A stretch of DNA of 64,000 bases from Chryseobacterium wanjuense (GCF_900111495.1 NZ_FOIU01000001.1:744001-808000); one strand, 5' to 3'. Counted from the stretch's first letter, positions 8,563 to 15,258 are shown. Notes: generated by a model not told the origin, from the sequence alone. Program-made: numbers and translations.

Positions 8563-9063
8563 TTAATTACGAGAAAAAAAGGTTTCTCTGATTTTAGCCA
8601 GAAGTTCTTGTATAACGGCACGCGGCACTGGATACATCCAGGCTCCGATACAAATGACAACATTATCTGGTAAAGTCGCTCCCTTACCTTGATGAAGTAT
8701 CCAGTAGTTTTGATCGATGACACCAAACCGTCTGTTATTTTTAAAATTTCTTGGACTGTCCAGAATTTCCACAGCATACGGCAGGCCAAATTCTCTTCCA
8801 ACTTTTTGTTGACCAAGATCCCTGAATATAATGTAAATAAAAATTGTTGCTGCATGTACTCCAAAACCTACCTTATCTGGTGTATAGTGACTTGTTGAGA
8901 CCACTGCCTTCAGTCTTCCGTCAGGAGCTACCTTATCAGGATTTTTTAATGCAGAGGTTACTTGTTGGTAATTTTTACTAAACCAGGGAATGCTCACAAA
9001 ACCTCTGGTCTGAACACTTATCAATTGAGCACTTCCTGCAAGGCGTAAATAATGTTTAATCAT
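8563..9063 (-). CDS. Unknown protein, divergent from the R-body genes
   Basis: A 166-residue protein without a recognisable family. Visible traits: an N-terminal MIKHYLRLAGSAQLISVQTR stretch, a hydrophobic strand-like segment FGVHAATIFIYIIF around residues 71-84, and a C-terminal half rich in aromatic residues and proline (NYWILHQGKGATLPDN, GAWMYPVPRAVIQELL). There is no signal peptide. It is first in a two-gene minus-strand unit with the membrane protein at 8017 and is divergent from the first reb-like gene. Confidence 0.65.
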   Translation of the reverse strand: MIKHYLRLAGSAQLISVQTRGFVSIPWFSKNYQQVTSALKNPDKVAPDGRLKAVVSTSHYTPDKVGFGVHAATIFIYIIFRDLGQQKVGREFGLPYAVEILDSPRNFKNNRRFGVIDQNYWILHQGKGATLPDNVVICIGAWMYPVPRAVIQELLAKIRETFFSRN

Positions 9064-9448
9064 AGTTATAAATTATTTTAAAGAATAAATGGGTTCCTTC
9101 TGATATTGTATAATAGAAGTATCACAAATTTCCACCGAAAGATCTTTGCAGCATAGAGGGAAAATCCCCATTTTCTGAAATTGGGGGCTTACCCTTACAG
9201 TAAAAAACGAAAGCACATTGTAGGTAAAATTTCACCATTGGGAGAATTCCCTTATTTTCTAAAATTCAGTTTTTTCCCTGAATGTTGAATTGTTTTGATT
9301 CGAGAAATTTGTATCAGACAAAAGAGATAACGAAATCTATTGTTCGGGTCAGATTTTAAATGCTATGAAATATTGACTTGAGAATTGAAAGGCGTCTTTG
9401 AGAATAAGATGTCTAAAATTAAAAATAATAACCAATTAAACAAAATAT
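9064..9448. other. Divergent intergenic region before the R-body genes
   Basis: 385 bases between divergent transcripts, expected to hold both promoters. One hairpin is visible: CCCCATTTT at 9166-9174 against AAATTGGGG at 9178-9186, with one mismatch. A GAAATTTG stretch near 9304 is close to the -7 consensus but not exact. No coding signal is seen. Confidence 0.4.
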
Positions 9449-9664
9449 ATGGCAGATACAGTAAACAATCAGACTACAGATGCAGTTACGCAGACCAATG
9501 TTACCGTGCTTGGCGAATCTCCGGCACAGGCTATGAGTATGCTCTATCAGATGGCCACGCACGCCAGCGGAATTTCCATTCAGAACTCGGTGACCAATCA
9601 GCAGAACCTGAATCAGCTCAACCCCGCGATTGTTGCCGATGCCATTAAAATTTTAAAAGGATAA
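9449..9664 (+). CDS. RebB-like R-body protein, short form
   Basis: A 71-residue member of the RebB ('killing trait') family. It starts with TTDAVTQTNVTVLGESPAQA, closely matching ITDAVTQTNVKVVAESPAMA in the tandem copies at 12.5-13.9 kb, and continues with YQMATHASGISIQNSVTNQQ, parallel to YQTAAHSTGIMFENAVNTQN. The end VADAIKILKG matches the VADAISIAKML tail; the segment around ATTQGVMQIYS is shortened by about 15 residues. Reb proteins polymerise into R-bodies, coiled proteinaceous ribbons that can extend abruptly. It is the first gene of the plus-strand series, with 17 bases to the next. Confidence 0.85.
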   Translation: MADTVNNQTTDAVTQTNVTVLGESPAQAMSMLYQMATHASGISIQNSVTNQQNLNQLNPAIVADAIKILKG

Positions 9665-9681
9665 CCTAAAATTTTACCACA

Positions 9682-10224
9682 ATGGATGAGAACAACAGTG
9701 AAGCAAAGGAAACGAAGGCAGTAGCCACGACTCCGGCAGAAAAAGCGGTAGAATTTGTAAACGCCGAAGTGCTGTCACCGCCAACAGCCTCTCCGATGGG
9801 CGGAGTTGCAAAAGTAATGATAGAGCAGTCAGCAGGAATGATGGTTCAGGATTTACAGTCCTTTTTAAAAGGTTTTGAACAGGTGGGACTTATTGCATTG
9901 AGCCGATTGGCCAATAATTTACTGACCTACGGATCACCGAGTGGACCGAAAAGTAAAAAAAATAAGGACGGAAATGGTAGCAGTAATGGCGGAGATAAAT
10001 CCATTGAAGAAGATCAGGAATTCGGCGCAGGGAATGGAAATAATGAAATGATGCGGGAATTATTTAAAATCGTAAGCGATTATGCCGAAGCGAAGACCAA
10101 AATTTCCGGTGCCATCTATAATCCCAGTATTCTTTATCCGGCAGATCCCAGCGGAACGCAAAATCCTCCCCCTTATACCGATTTTTCTGCTGTAGCTGAG
10201 GATCCCGAAAAAAAAAACGAGTAG
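9682..10224 (+). CDS. Divergent Reb-like protein with acidic linker; ends at a slippery A-run
   Basis: 180 residues. Between residues about 37 and 92 the pattern PMGGVAKVMIEQSAGMMV aligns without gaps to the canonical ALGNVYQTAAHSTGIMFE block of the RebB copies (shared G, S, G, M positions), followed by a helical segment LQSFLKGFEQVGLIALS. This suggests a Reb-like core with a hydrophilic linker (SGPKSKKNKDGNGSSNGGDK) and a second helix (NEMMRELFKIVSDYAEAKTK). The frame closes at TAG 10222-10224 directly after a ten-A run; the -1 frame is open onward to 10457. Assignment to the Reb family is by my own alignment and less sure than for the tandem copies. Confidence 0.7.
   Translation: MDENNSEAKETKAVATTPAEKAVEFVNAEVLSPPTASPMGGVAKVMIEQSAGMMVQDLQSFLKGFEQVGLIALSRLANNLLTYGSPSGPKSKKNKDGNGSSNGGDKSIEEDQEFGAGNGNNEMMRELFKIVSDYAEAKTKISGAIYNPSILYPADPSGTQNPPPYTDFSAVAEDPEKKNE
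10212..10218 (+). other. Candidate -1 ribosomal frameshift heptamer A_AAA_AAC
   Basis: The 3' end of the A-run at 10208-10217 with the following C reads A AAA AAC in register with the upstream frame, the classic slippery arrangement. The zero-frame stop is 4 bases later (10222). The -1 frame stays open for another 80 codons. A weak CCGG/CCGG pairing lies downstream (about 10230-10250). A homopolymer sequencing error or a natural indel would look similar. Confidence 0.4.
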
Positions 10225-10268
10225 CCGAACCGGCTAAGGAAGAAATTCCGGAAAACAAAGATGATAGT

Positions 10269-10457
10269 GTGAAAAAAAACTTTATCTCGGCTGATAATGG
10301 GGGAAAATTGGTATTAAAATCAGTCAAACTAACAGAGCCACTCGTAAAACCTGAAATAAAAGAAGCGGTAATTCCTGCAGAAGTACATACCAGCGAATCA
10401 TCGAAAAAATCAATATTAACAAAACTAATCGATCAATTAAAAAAAATTAGAAGATGA
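10269..10457 (+). CDS. -1 frame extension of the 9682 gene, or separate 62-aa ORF
   Basis: The open stretch begins upstream of 10206 in the -1 frame and reads RVAEPAKEEIPENKDD then SVKKNFISADNGGKLVL to a basic C-terminus LIDQLKKIRR. Taken alone it would need a GTG start at 10269 without a visible ribosome site. Taken as the continuation of the 9682 gene it gives a protein of about 258 residues. Its charged, low-complexity character resembles the linker of the preceding gene. It overlaps the next gene by 4 bases (ATGA at 10454), so ribosomes must reach this stop in some way for coupling. I favour the fused reading. Confidence 0.5.
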   Translation: MKKNFISADNGGKLVLKSVKLTEPLVKPEIKEAVIPAEVHTSESSKKSILTKLIDQLKKIRR

Positions 10458-11266
10458 ATTATTCAAACGAAACAAAACCTGCGAAAATTTTAAATTTACG
10501 TTCATTAAAGGAAATCAACGAAAGCCTTTATCTGGAAAGAAATAGCGATAATGCCTATTTCAGTGCCAAAAAACCGGAAAATAACAGCGACCGTGCCGTA
10601 TTCAGCCTGGCAACATCCGATATTAATATACAGCCGCTCGTAAGACAGGTAATCTGTACCAATAAAGGAAAGAGATACAACAATTATCAGTCGTTTGTGG
10701 TAGAACCAAAGGATAAATCTATGGGCATTGCGATCATCATGCTCAAGCTGGAAGAGCATCAGACGTTCTTCTGTAATGTGAGGATTCTTCCGCTGAATAC
10801 GCTGAGTGATATTGCAGAACCGGAAATTGACTCAAAACTTCTTACCGTAAACCTTGAAAAATCAAAATGTGTCCTGAAAACAGATATTACCATCACGGCA
10901 TCCAATACCGGGGAAGCTATGTATTCCGTGCACGATGTGGATGTAAATGGAATTTCTGATCTCGTTACCCCAAGTGAAATTGTGGAATTAAAAAGAGAAC
11001 TTGAATTCCAGGGATCTAAATTAATTGCCCATTATTTCCAGGAAATCCTAAGTATTGTAGTAAACGAAAATCCTTCGAATACCGGCAAATTACCCGTAAT
11101 CCCGGATGAATATATTCTTAACCTTCCTCCGGATCAGTTGAAAGAAATGATTTCAGCAAATGCTATTTCGGGCTGTATTGCGATAGAAATCATAGGAAGC
11201 AATGTGATCCAGGATCTCAACCGTGACTGGACTGCAGCGGGAGCTTTTATAGGCTATCTGATATAG
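10454..11266 (+). CDS. Unknown 270-aa protein in the R-body operon
   Basis: No family recognised. The N-terminal two thirds look beta-rich (VRQVICTNKGKRYNNYQSFV, IAIIMLKLEEHQTFFCNVRI, LKTDITITASNTGEAMYSV), and the C-terminal third is helical (SKLIAHYFQEILSIVV, LPPDQLKEMISANAISG) and ends in a hydrophobic segment. There is no signal peptide. Its ATG overlaps the previous stop by 4 bases, which points to translational coupling. By position it could be a structural partner, assembly factor or cap of the R-body; this is inference only. An 18-base perfect hairpin (11279-11296) follows the gene. Confidence 0.75.
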   Translation: MNYSNETKPAKILNLRSLKEINESLYLERNSDNAYFSAKKPENNSDRAVFSLATSDINIQPLVRQVICTNKGKRYNNYQSFVVEPKDKSMGIAIIMLKLEEHQTFFCNVRILPLNTLSDIAEPEIDSKLLTVNLEKSKCVLKTDITITASNTGEAMYSVHDVDVNGISDLVTPSEIVELKRELEFQGSKLIAHYFQEILSIVVNENPSNTGKLPVIPDEYILNLPPDQLKEMISANAISGCIAIEIIGSNVIQDLNRDWTAAGAFIGYLI

Positions 11267-11321
11267 GTCCGTCTTTTTTTGAAGAACAATCTTCAATTAT
11301 TAATCTTTAAAAACAAAATCT

Positions 11322-11783
11322 ATGCGCAGACCCATACATCAACGGGTGAAACCTCCTGTTCCTGTTGTTCCGGATCCGGAACCGATAATGAAAGAGTTGC
11401 TGGCGGCAGAAGATGCCATCCTGGAAGCAGATGATGAATTGATAGATGAAGAGAATACCATCCTGGATCAGGAAGATGTCATGCCGTTTGTTATCACCCA
11501 TGAAGATGAAATCATCAATTATATCAAAGACAAAGCAACGAAGGAAACCCTCAAATCTTTAGCCCCTTTACTCGAAAAACTGGAAGAAGCCGTGAAACAG
11601 CAGCAAGCTTATCAGCAGGTGACTCCGGTGGCCGCAACAGCAGCTAGCCCGATTCCGTTGAGCTACGAAGATCAGCTGAAAAAGCTTCAGGAAGCTTCCA
11701 AAGGAAAAATAAAAGAGAAAGAACTGAAGATCGCAGAAAGAATGAACAAGCTGCAAGCAAGATTTGCCAATATCCGTAAATAA
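11322..11783 (+). CDS. Unknown acidic/coiled-coil protein in the R-body operon
   Basis: 153 residues. A proline-rich basic head (MRRPIHQRVKPPVPVVPDPE) is followed by a strongly acidic helix (EAEDAIL/EADDELIDEENTI type, residues about 27-50), then a long probable coiled coil from residue 65 (KETLKSLAPLLEKLEEAVKQ) and a basic helical end (KEKELKIAERMNKLQ). A Ala/Pro/Thr/Val linker (VTPVAATAASPIPLS) separates the helices. No domain is recognised. Its place between Reb-like genes suggests an accessory or scaffold protein of the R-body. Confidence 0.7.
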   Translation: MRRPIHQRVKPPVPVVPDPEPIMKELLAAEDAILEADDELIDEENTILDQEDVMPFVITHEDEIINYIKDKATKETLKSLAPLLEKLEEAVKQQQAYQQVTPVAATAASPIPLSYEDQLKKLQEASKGKIKEKELKIAERMNKLQARFANIRK

Positions 11784-11810
11784 TATCTTTAACCCAAAAA
11801 ATTAATAGTT

Positions 11811-12053
11811 ATGATACACAATCAGAATCACATCAACACAGAAGTTGTAGGGATGGCTCCCACAGTGCCCACCGCAATTTCTATGCAGGTAAATGCCCAC
11901 TCCACAGGATTAATGTATGAGCAATCCGTACTGAATCAGCACAGAGATTCGTTGATCGGCTTGAGCAATTCTGTGATGGGGATTAAAAAAATTGGCTCCA
12001 AGAAACTGAAAAAAGAATTGATGATGTTGAGAAAAAGCCGTTTTGATTTTTAA
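11811..12053 (+). CDS. Reb-like protein with basic C-terminal tail
   Basis: 80 residues. VPTAISMQVNAHSTGLMYEQ matches the family block GNVYQTAAHSTGIMFEN: AHSTG followed by hydrophobic-Met-aromatic-Glu is conserved. SVLNQHRDSLIGLSNSVMGI parallels AVNTQNQQNILGQAATTQGV. Instead of the usual VADAISIAKML end it has a lysine-rich tail (KKIGSKKLKKELMMLRKSR). The N-terminal TDAVTQ block is weak. This could be a specialised Reb subunit, for example for nucleation or anchoring. It is 27 bases after the coiled-coil gene. Confidence 0.7.
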   Translation: MIHNQNHINTEVVGMAPTVPTAISMQVNAHSTGLMYEQSVLNQHRDSLIGLSNSVMGIKKIGSKKLKKELMMLRKSRFDF

Positions 12054-12505
12054 TTTTCAGCGGTAGCCAACTACGGATGCGGCACACTTCCCTGCAGAGA
12101 CAAAAGCCGGTGCCCTCAGCATATACATTTAGGTCAACATTTTTTTTGCATCGTCTTTTAGATGCTGTGAATGCACAATTAATTTTTTAGAAATGCGTTC
12201 TTCAGCCCACGGTAATATTTACAGCATACCTGCAGAAGGAATTGATTTTAATGAATAGTAAAAAATCTTCGCCGCATCCTTTATGTAAACCATCCTTTAA
12301 GCTCCCGCAGATGATACGGGTCACGATTTTCAACCATTGTACCAAGAGTCACACTTACGATCCAATATCAATTTATTAGCCTGAAACAGTGCTTTTAAAT
12401 CTTGTCAGCGTACCGTCTGCGGAGATTAAATCAATATAAAAACTAGTTTAACAATCAAATAATTTATTAACCGAGAGTAAATCTCAAAAAAAACCAATTA
12501 CAATT
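12054..12505 (+). other. 452-base gap before the tandem reb genes
   Basis: No supported gene on either strand and no exact TAnnTTTG box. Small hairpins are possible, for example GCATC/GATGC near 12148-12165 and CCCG/CGGG near 12304-12320. By size it probably holds a separate promoter and leader for the four tandem reb genes, so that the major subunits can be made in excess over the upstream proteins; that is inference. Confidence 0.35.
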
Positions 12506-12775
12506 ATGGCAACAACAGTGAATCCACAAATTACAGATGCAGTAACACAATCAAACGTAAAAGTGGTAGGCGAAGCTCCTGCAATGGCTTTAGGCAACGT
12601 TTATCAGACGGCTGCACATTCAACAGGTATCATGTTTGAAAATGCAGTGAACACTCAGAATCAACAAAACATTTTAGGACAGGCAGCGACTACTCAGGGA
12701 GTAATGCAGATCTACAGCATGGATACCGTAGCAGACGCTATTTCTATTGCTAAAATGCTGAATCCTAATACTTAA
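12506..12775 (+). CDS. rebB: RebB family R-body structural protein, tandem copy 1
   Basis: 89 residues and the full family pattern: ITDAVTQSNVKVVGEAPAMA, GNVYQTAAHSTGIMFENAV, NTQNQQNILGQAATTQGVM, QIYSMDTVADAISIAKMLNP. RebB proteins (Pfam 'killing trait') assemble into R-bodies, insoluble coiled ribbons in the cytoplasm known from Caedibacter endosymbionts, which unroll at a trigger and can puncture membranes. The protein has no signal peptide, as expected. It differs from copy 3 at about 7 residues. A GC hairpin with a T-run follows at 12812. Confidence 0.93.
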   Translation: MATTVNPQITDAVTQSNVKVVGEAPAMALGNVYQTAAHSTGIMFENAVNTQNQQNILGQAATTQGVMQIYSMDTVADAISIAKMLNPNT

Positions 12776-12811
12776 AAAAATCTTTCTCTGAACTAAAAAA
12801 CAGAAAAGTAA

Positions 12812-12836
12812 TGGCCGGAAAGCCCGGTTGTTTTTT
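12812..12836 (+). terminator. Inter-reb hairpin 1 with T-tract
   Basis: TGGCCGG (12812-12818) can pair with CCGGTTG (12824-12830), partly through G-U pairs, followed by six T. The right arm CCGGTTG recurs after the next two genes. It is weak as a full terminator; it may act as an attenuator or 3'-end stabiliser. Confidence 0.45.
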
Positions 12837-12860
12837 AAACTTAATAATTAATAATCATTT

Positions 12861-13124
12861 ATGGCAACAGTAGTTAATGAACAAATTACAGATGCGGTAA
12901 CTCAGACCAACGTGAAGGTAGTGGCAGAATCTCCGGCGATGGCTTTAGGGAATGTTTATCAGACGGCGGCCCATTCTACGGGAATCATGTTTGAAAACGC
13001 GGTGAATATCCAAAACCAGCAAAACATCCTTACCCATGCGGCAACTACGCAGGGAACCATGCAGATCTACAGCGTAGATACCATCTCGGATGCACTTTCT
13101 ATCGCTAAAATGCTGAATCCTTAA
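12861..13124 (+). CDS. rebB: RebB family R-body structural protein, tandem copy 2
   Basis: 87 residues, the most diverged of the four tandem copies: ESPAMALGNVYQTAAHSTGI is conserved, but NIQNQQNILTHAATTQGTMQ and SVDTISDALSIAKMLNP carry substitutions. It opens MATVVNEQITDAVTQTNVKV, identical to copy 4. It keeps every hydrophobic position of the family, so it is probably a functional subunit. The divergence hints at a distinct place in a heteropolymer, as known R-bodies need more than one Reb protein. Confidence 0.92.
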   Translation: MATVVNEQITDAVTQTNVKVVAESPAMALGNVYQTAAHSTGIMFENAVNIQNQQNILTHAATTQGTMQIYSVDTISDALSIAKMLNP

Positions 13125-13158
13125 ATTCATTTCTAAATAATATAAAAAATAAACCATA

Positions 13159-13182
13159 CAGTCGGAAAATCCGGTTGTTTTT
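13159..13182 (+). terminator. Inter-reb hairpin 2 with T-tract
   Basis: CAGTCGGA (13159-13166) pairs with TCCGGTTG (13170-13177) over eight positions including two G-U pairs, followed by five T. The left arm differs from hairpin 1 while pairing is preserved. Confidence 0.45.
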
Positions 13183-13205
13183 AAACCCAAATAAACAAAA
13201 TCATT

Positions 13206-13475
13206 ATGGCAACAGTAGTTAATGAACAAATCACAGACGCAGTAACGCAGTCGAACGTAAAAGTGGTAGCAGAAGCTCCGGCAATTGCTTTAGGTAACGT
13301 TTACCAGACAGCAGCGCACTCAACAGGTATCATGTTTGAAAATGCGGTGAATACGCAAAACCAACAGAATATTTTAGGTCAGGCAGCCACCACTCAAGGG
13401 GTAATGCAGATCTATAGCCTGGATACGGTAGCAGATGCAATTTCTATCGCTAGAATGCTGAATCCTAATTCATAA
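13206..13475 (+). CDS. rebB: RebB family R-body structural protein, tandem copy 3
   Basis: 89 residues with the full pattern (EAPAIALGNVYQTAAHSTGI, FENAVNTQNQQNILGQAATT, SLDTVADAISIARMLNPNS). Compared with copy 1 I count about 30 synonymous codon differences but only about 7 amino-acid changes, which indicates strong purifying selection after an old duplication. It is cytoplasmic with no signal peptide. It is followed by the best of the inter-reb hairpins (13510). Confidence 0.93.
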   Translation: MATVVNEQITDAVTQSNVKVVAEAPAIALGNVYQTAAHSTGIMFENAVNTQNQQNILGQAATTQGVMQIYSLDTVADAISIARMLNPNS

Positions 13476-13509
13476 TCCGGCATTTTACTTTAGAACAAAA
13501 TAATTTCAG

Positions 13510-13538
13510 CAACCGGAGCTGTTTTCCGGTTGTTTTTT
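13510..13538 (+). terminator. Inter-reb hairpin 3, terminator-like
   Basis: CAACCGG (13510-13516) pairs perfectly with CCGGTTG (13526-13532) around a nine-base loop, followed directly by six T. This is the strongest of the series and looks like an intrinsic (possibly partial) terminator before reb copy 4. Confidence 0.6.
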
Positions 13539-13567
13539 AAAATCAAATCAACAAGTATACAATAACC

Positions 13568-13588
13568 ATGACCGGAAAAACCGGTTAT
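13568..13588 (+). other. Inter-reb hairpin 4 without T-tract
   Basis: ATGACCGG (13568-13575) pairs with CCGGTTAT (13581-13588) with one G-U pair and a five-A loop. No T-run follows. It stands 27 bases before the ATG of copy 4, so it could act on translation or mRNA stability. Confidence 0.4.
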
Positions 13589-13614
13589 CCAAACTTTAAT
13601 AAACAATTACAATT

Positions 13615-13881
13615 ATGGCAACAGTAGTTAATGAACAAATTACAGACGCAGTTACACAGACCAACGTAAAAGTAGTGGCAGAAGCTCCTGCAATCGCTTT
13701 AGGCAACGTGTATCAAACCGCTGCACATTCGACAGGAATTATGTTTGAAAATGCAGTAAATAATCAAAATCAGCAAAATATTTTAGGTCAGGCAGCCACT
13801 ACTCAGGGTGTAATGCAGATCTACAGCCTGGATACGGTAGCAGATGCAATTTCTATTGCACAAATGCTGAATCCTTCTTAA
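13615..13881 (+). CDS. rebB: RebB family R-body structural protein, tandem copy 4
   Basis: 88 residues, very close to copy 3 in protein sequence (EAPAIALGNVYQTAAHSTGI, NNQNQQNILGQAATTQGVMQ, VADAISIAQMLNPS), with many silent codon differences. It is the last gene of the tandem series. A strong terminator follows 30 bases after the stop. The larger upstream gap with two hairpins suggests that its expression level is set separately. Confidence 0.93.
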   Translation: MATVVNEQITDAVTQTNVKVVAEAPAIALGNVYQTAAHSTGIMFENAVNNQNQQNILGQAATTQGVMQIYSLDTVADAISIAQMLNPS

Positions 13882-13910
13882 TTCTCAGTGTGTTTTTTAG
13901 ATTTTTTTTA

Positions 13911-13946
13911 TCAGGGAGAAGGTTACAGTTCTCCCTGACTTTTTTT
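13911..13946 (+). terminator. Strong terminator closing the reb series
   Basis: TCAGGGAGAA (13911-13920) pairs perfectly with TTCTCCCTGA (13929-13938) around an eight-base loop, followed by C and seven T. Confidence 0.9.
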
Positions 13947-13984
13947 AATAATTACAAATTTTTTTAACTTAAAATAAAATTAAT

Positions 13985-14575
13985 ATGAGAGTATTCTTAT
14001 ACGGTGTTTTGTTGCGATCTGCTCAATATGCCTATCAAAAGTCTTGGGAAAAAGAAAAAAAATATATCCGCGAATACAGAGGAACTCCGATAATGAATGC
14101 TGTACACGGTGTATGGAAAAAATTAGATCTATCCATAGATAAGCGGAAACATTTTTATTCTGAGATACAATTAGTAGGAAAAGTTGAATCCGGACTGGAT
14201 GCGCGTGCATTTTACGAATTTTTAAAGGCTAACAGCATCAAGACTGTTCCCATGTCCATCAGAGGTGGAAATAATCAAATTCTAGGCCCAAGAACTCAGG
14301 GCGGCAGGGCTACGGCAATATTTGGCGGCCCGGTAGAAACATCACACGATGATAAAACCATGATGCTGATCAACTTTGCCAAGCAAGGACACTTTTTCGA
14401 AGGAGGATATGTGATGATCAGGGTTTTTGAAGAAGATGGGAAGGTGTATTCAGAGTTCATAGGATTTGGGAAAAATAATTTTGCAGGGTTTAATGAACAG
14501 CTTGGCAGTAAGCTGTTTAAGGGAATGATGAGCTTCAATATTCTATTATTTAATTTTCGAAGGTATACGGAGTAA
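13985..14575 (+). CDS. Unknown 196-aa protein at the end of the R-body locus
   Basis: No family recognised. It opens MRVFLYGVLLRSAQYAYQKS, not a typical signal peptide, then a basic helix (WEKEKKYIREYRG), a central beta-rich half with many glycines (MSIRGGNNQILGPRTQGGRA, FGGPVETSHDDKTMML) and FEGGYVMIRVFEEDG near the end. It lies after the strong terminator, so it needs its own promoter. Its stop codon abuts the stop of the convergent response-regulator gene (14575/14576). A role as lytic or release partner is possible but not supported by any motif. Confidence 0.7.
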   Translation: MRVFLYGVLLRSAQYAYQKSWEKEKKYIREYRGTPIMNAVHGVWKKLDLSIDKRKHFYSEIQLVGKVESGLDARAFYEFLKANSIKTVPMSIRGGNNQILGPRTQGGRATAIFGGPVETSHDDKTMMLINFAKQGHFFEGGYVMIRVFEEDGKVYSEFIGFGKNNFAGFNEQLGSKLFKGMMSFNILLFNFRRYTE

Positions 14576-15256
14576 CTATTTATCAAACAACACAATCTCA
14601 TTGGCATCTACAATATTATTCTGTACGGCATAAATTACTAGCCCCGCCATATTTTTTACACAGGTTTTGATCATCAGATTGGTTTTGTGCGTTTCCACCG
14701 TTTTTGGAGAAATGAATAGAATATCTGCAATTTCTTTAGTGCTCAATTGCTGACAGACCAGTTTTAGCACGTCAATTTCCCTTTCTGTAAGGGCATCTTT
14801 GGAGTAGGAATGAAATTCCGGGAGTTTATTCGAGAGCTGGCTTCGCATCACATCGATCTGCTCATCGGAAAAATAATGCCCATGATGATAAACCGCCTGT
14901 ATCACCTTCAAAAGTTCTTCCATCTCAATTTCTTTGGGTAAAAAAGCATGAGCGCCCATTTTCAGCATTTGTCCCATAAAAGACCGCCGGTAAAAACTAG
15001 ACAGCACAATGATCTTGGTTTCGGCGTTTTTTTGGGATAAAGCAGACAAGACTTCAAGCCCGTCGCCATTGCTCATTCTGAGATCCAGGAGGAGAATATC
15101 CGGTAAATCTGTTTCTGTTTCGTTTAGAAAATGATGTCCGCCGGTTGAGGTCAATACCACTTCGTAATGTTCACTAGTATTGATATAATTTTCTAAAAGC
15201 TGTACAAATAGCAGGTCATCATCCACGATGCCGATTTTAATTTTTAAATTTTCCAT
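14576..15256 (-). CDS. LuxR/NarL-type response regulator
   Basis: 226 residues. The receiver domain at residues 5-125 has the acidic pocket (VDDD at 11-14), phospho-acceptor D58 (LLLDLR), S86 and K108 (FLPKE). The C-terminal GerE/LuxR helix-turn-helix at about 155-215 reads LTEREIDVLKLVCQQLSTKE then IADILFISPKTVETHKTNLM. Start is 2 bases after the kinase stop, so they are a translationally linked pair. As last gene of a four-gene unit converging on the reb genes, it is the obvious candidate for control of R-body synthesis. That link is inference. Confidence 0.92.
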   Translation of the reverse strand: MENLKIKIGIVDDDLLFVQLLENYINTSEHYEVVLTSTGGHHFLNETETDLPDILLLDLRMSNGDGLEVLSALSQKNAETKIIVLSSFYRRSFMGQMLKMGAHAFLPKEIEMEELLKVIQAVYHHGHYFSDEQIDVMRSQLSNKLPEFHSYSKDALTEREIDVLKLVCQQLSTKEIADILFISPKTVETHKTNLMIKTCVKNMAGLVIYAVQNNIVDANEIVLFDK

Positions 15257-15258
15257 GT

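Noticed and set aside
9385..9648. 87-codon frame overlapping the first reb gene in another frame
   Set aside because: The overlapping frame at 9449 has clear RebB family similarity and normal codon use; this one does not.
11279..11296. Hairpin TTGAAGA/TCTTCAA as a terminator of the 10454 gene
   Set aside because: The T-run precedes rather than follows the hairpin on the plus strand and the stem is AT-rich; termination is doubtful.
12506..13881. Tandem near-repeats at about 350-base period, considered as a CRISPR-like or satellite array
   Set aside because: The repeats are complete open reading frames of 87-89 codons with synonymous variation; they are duplicated RebB genes.
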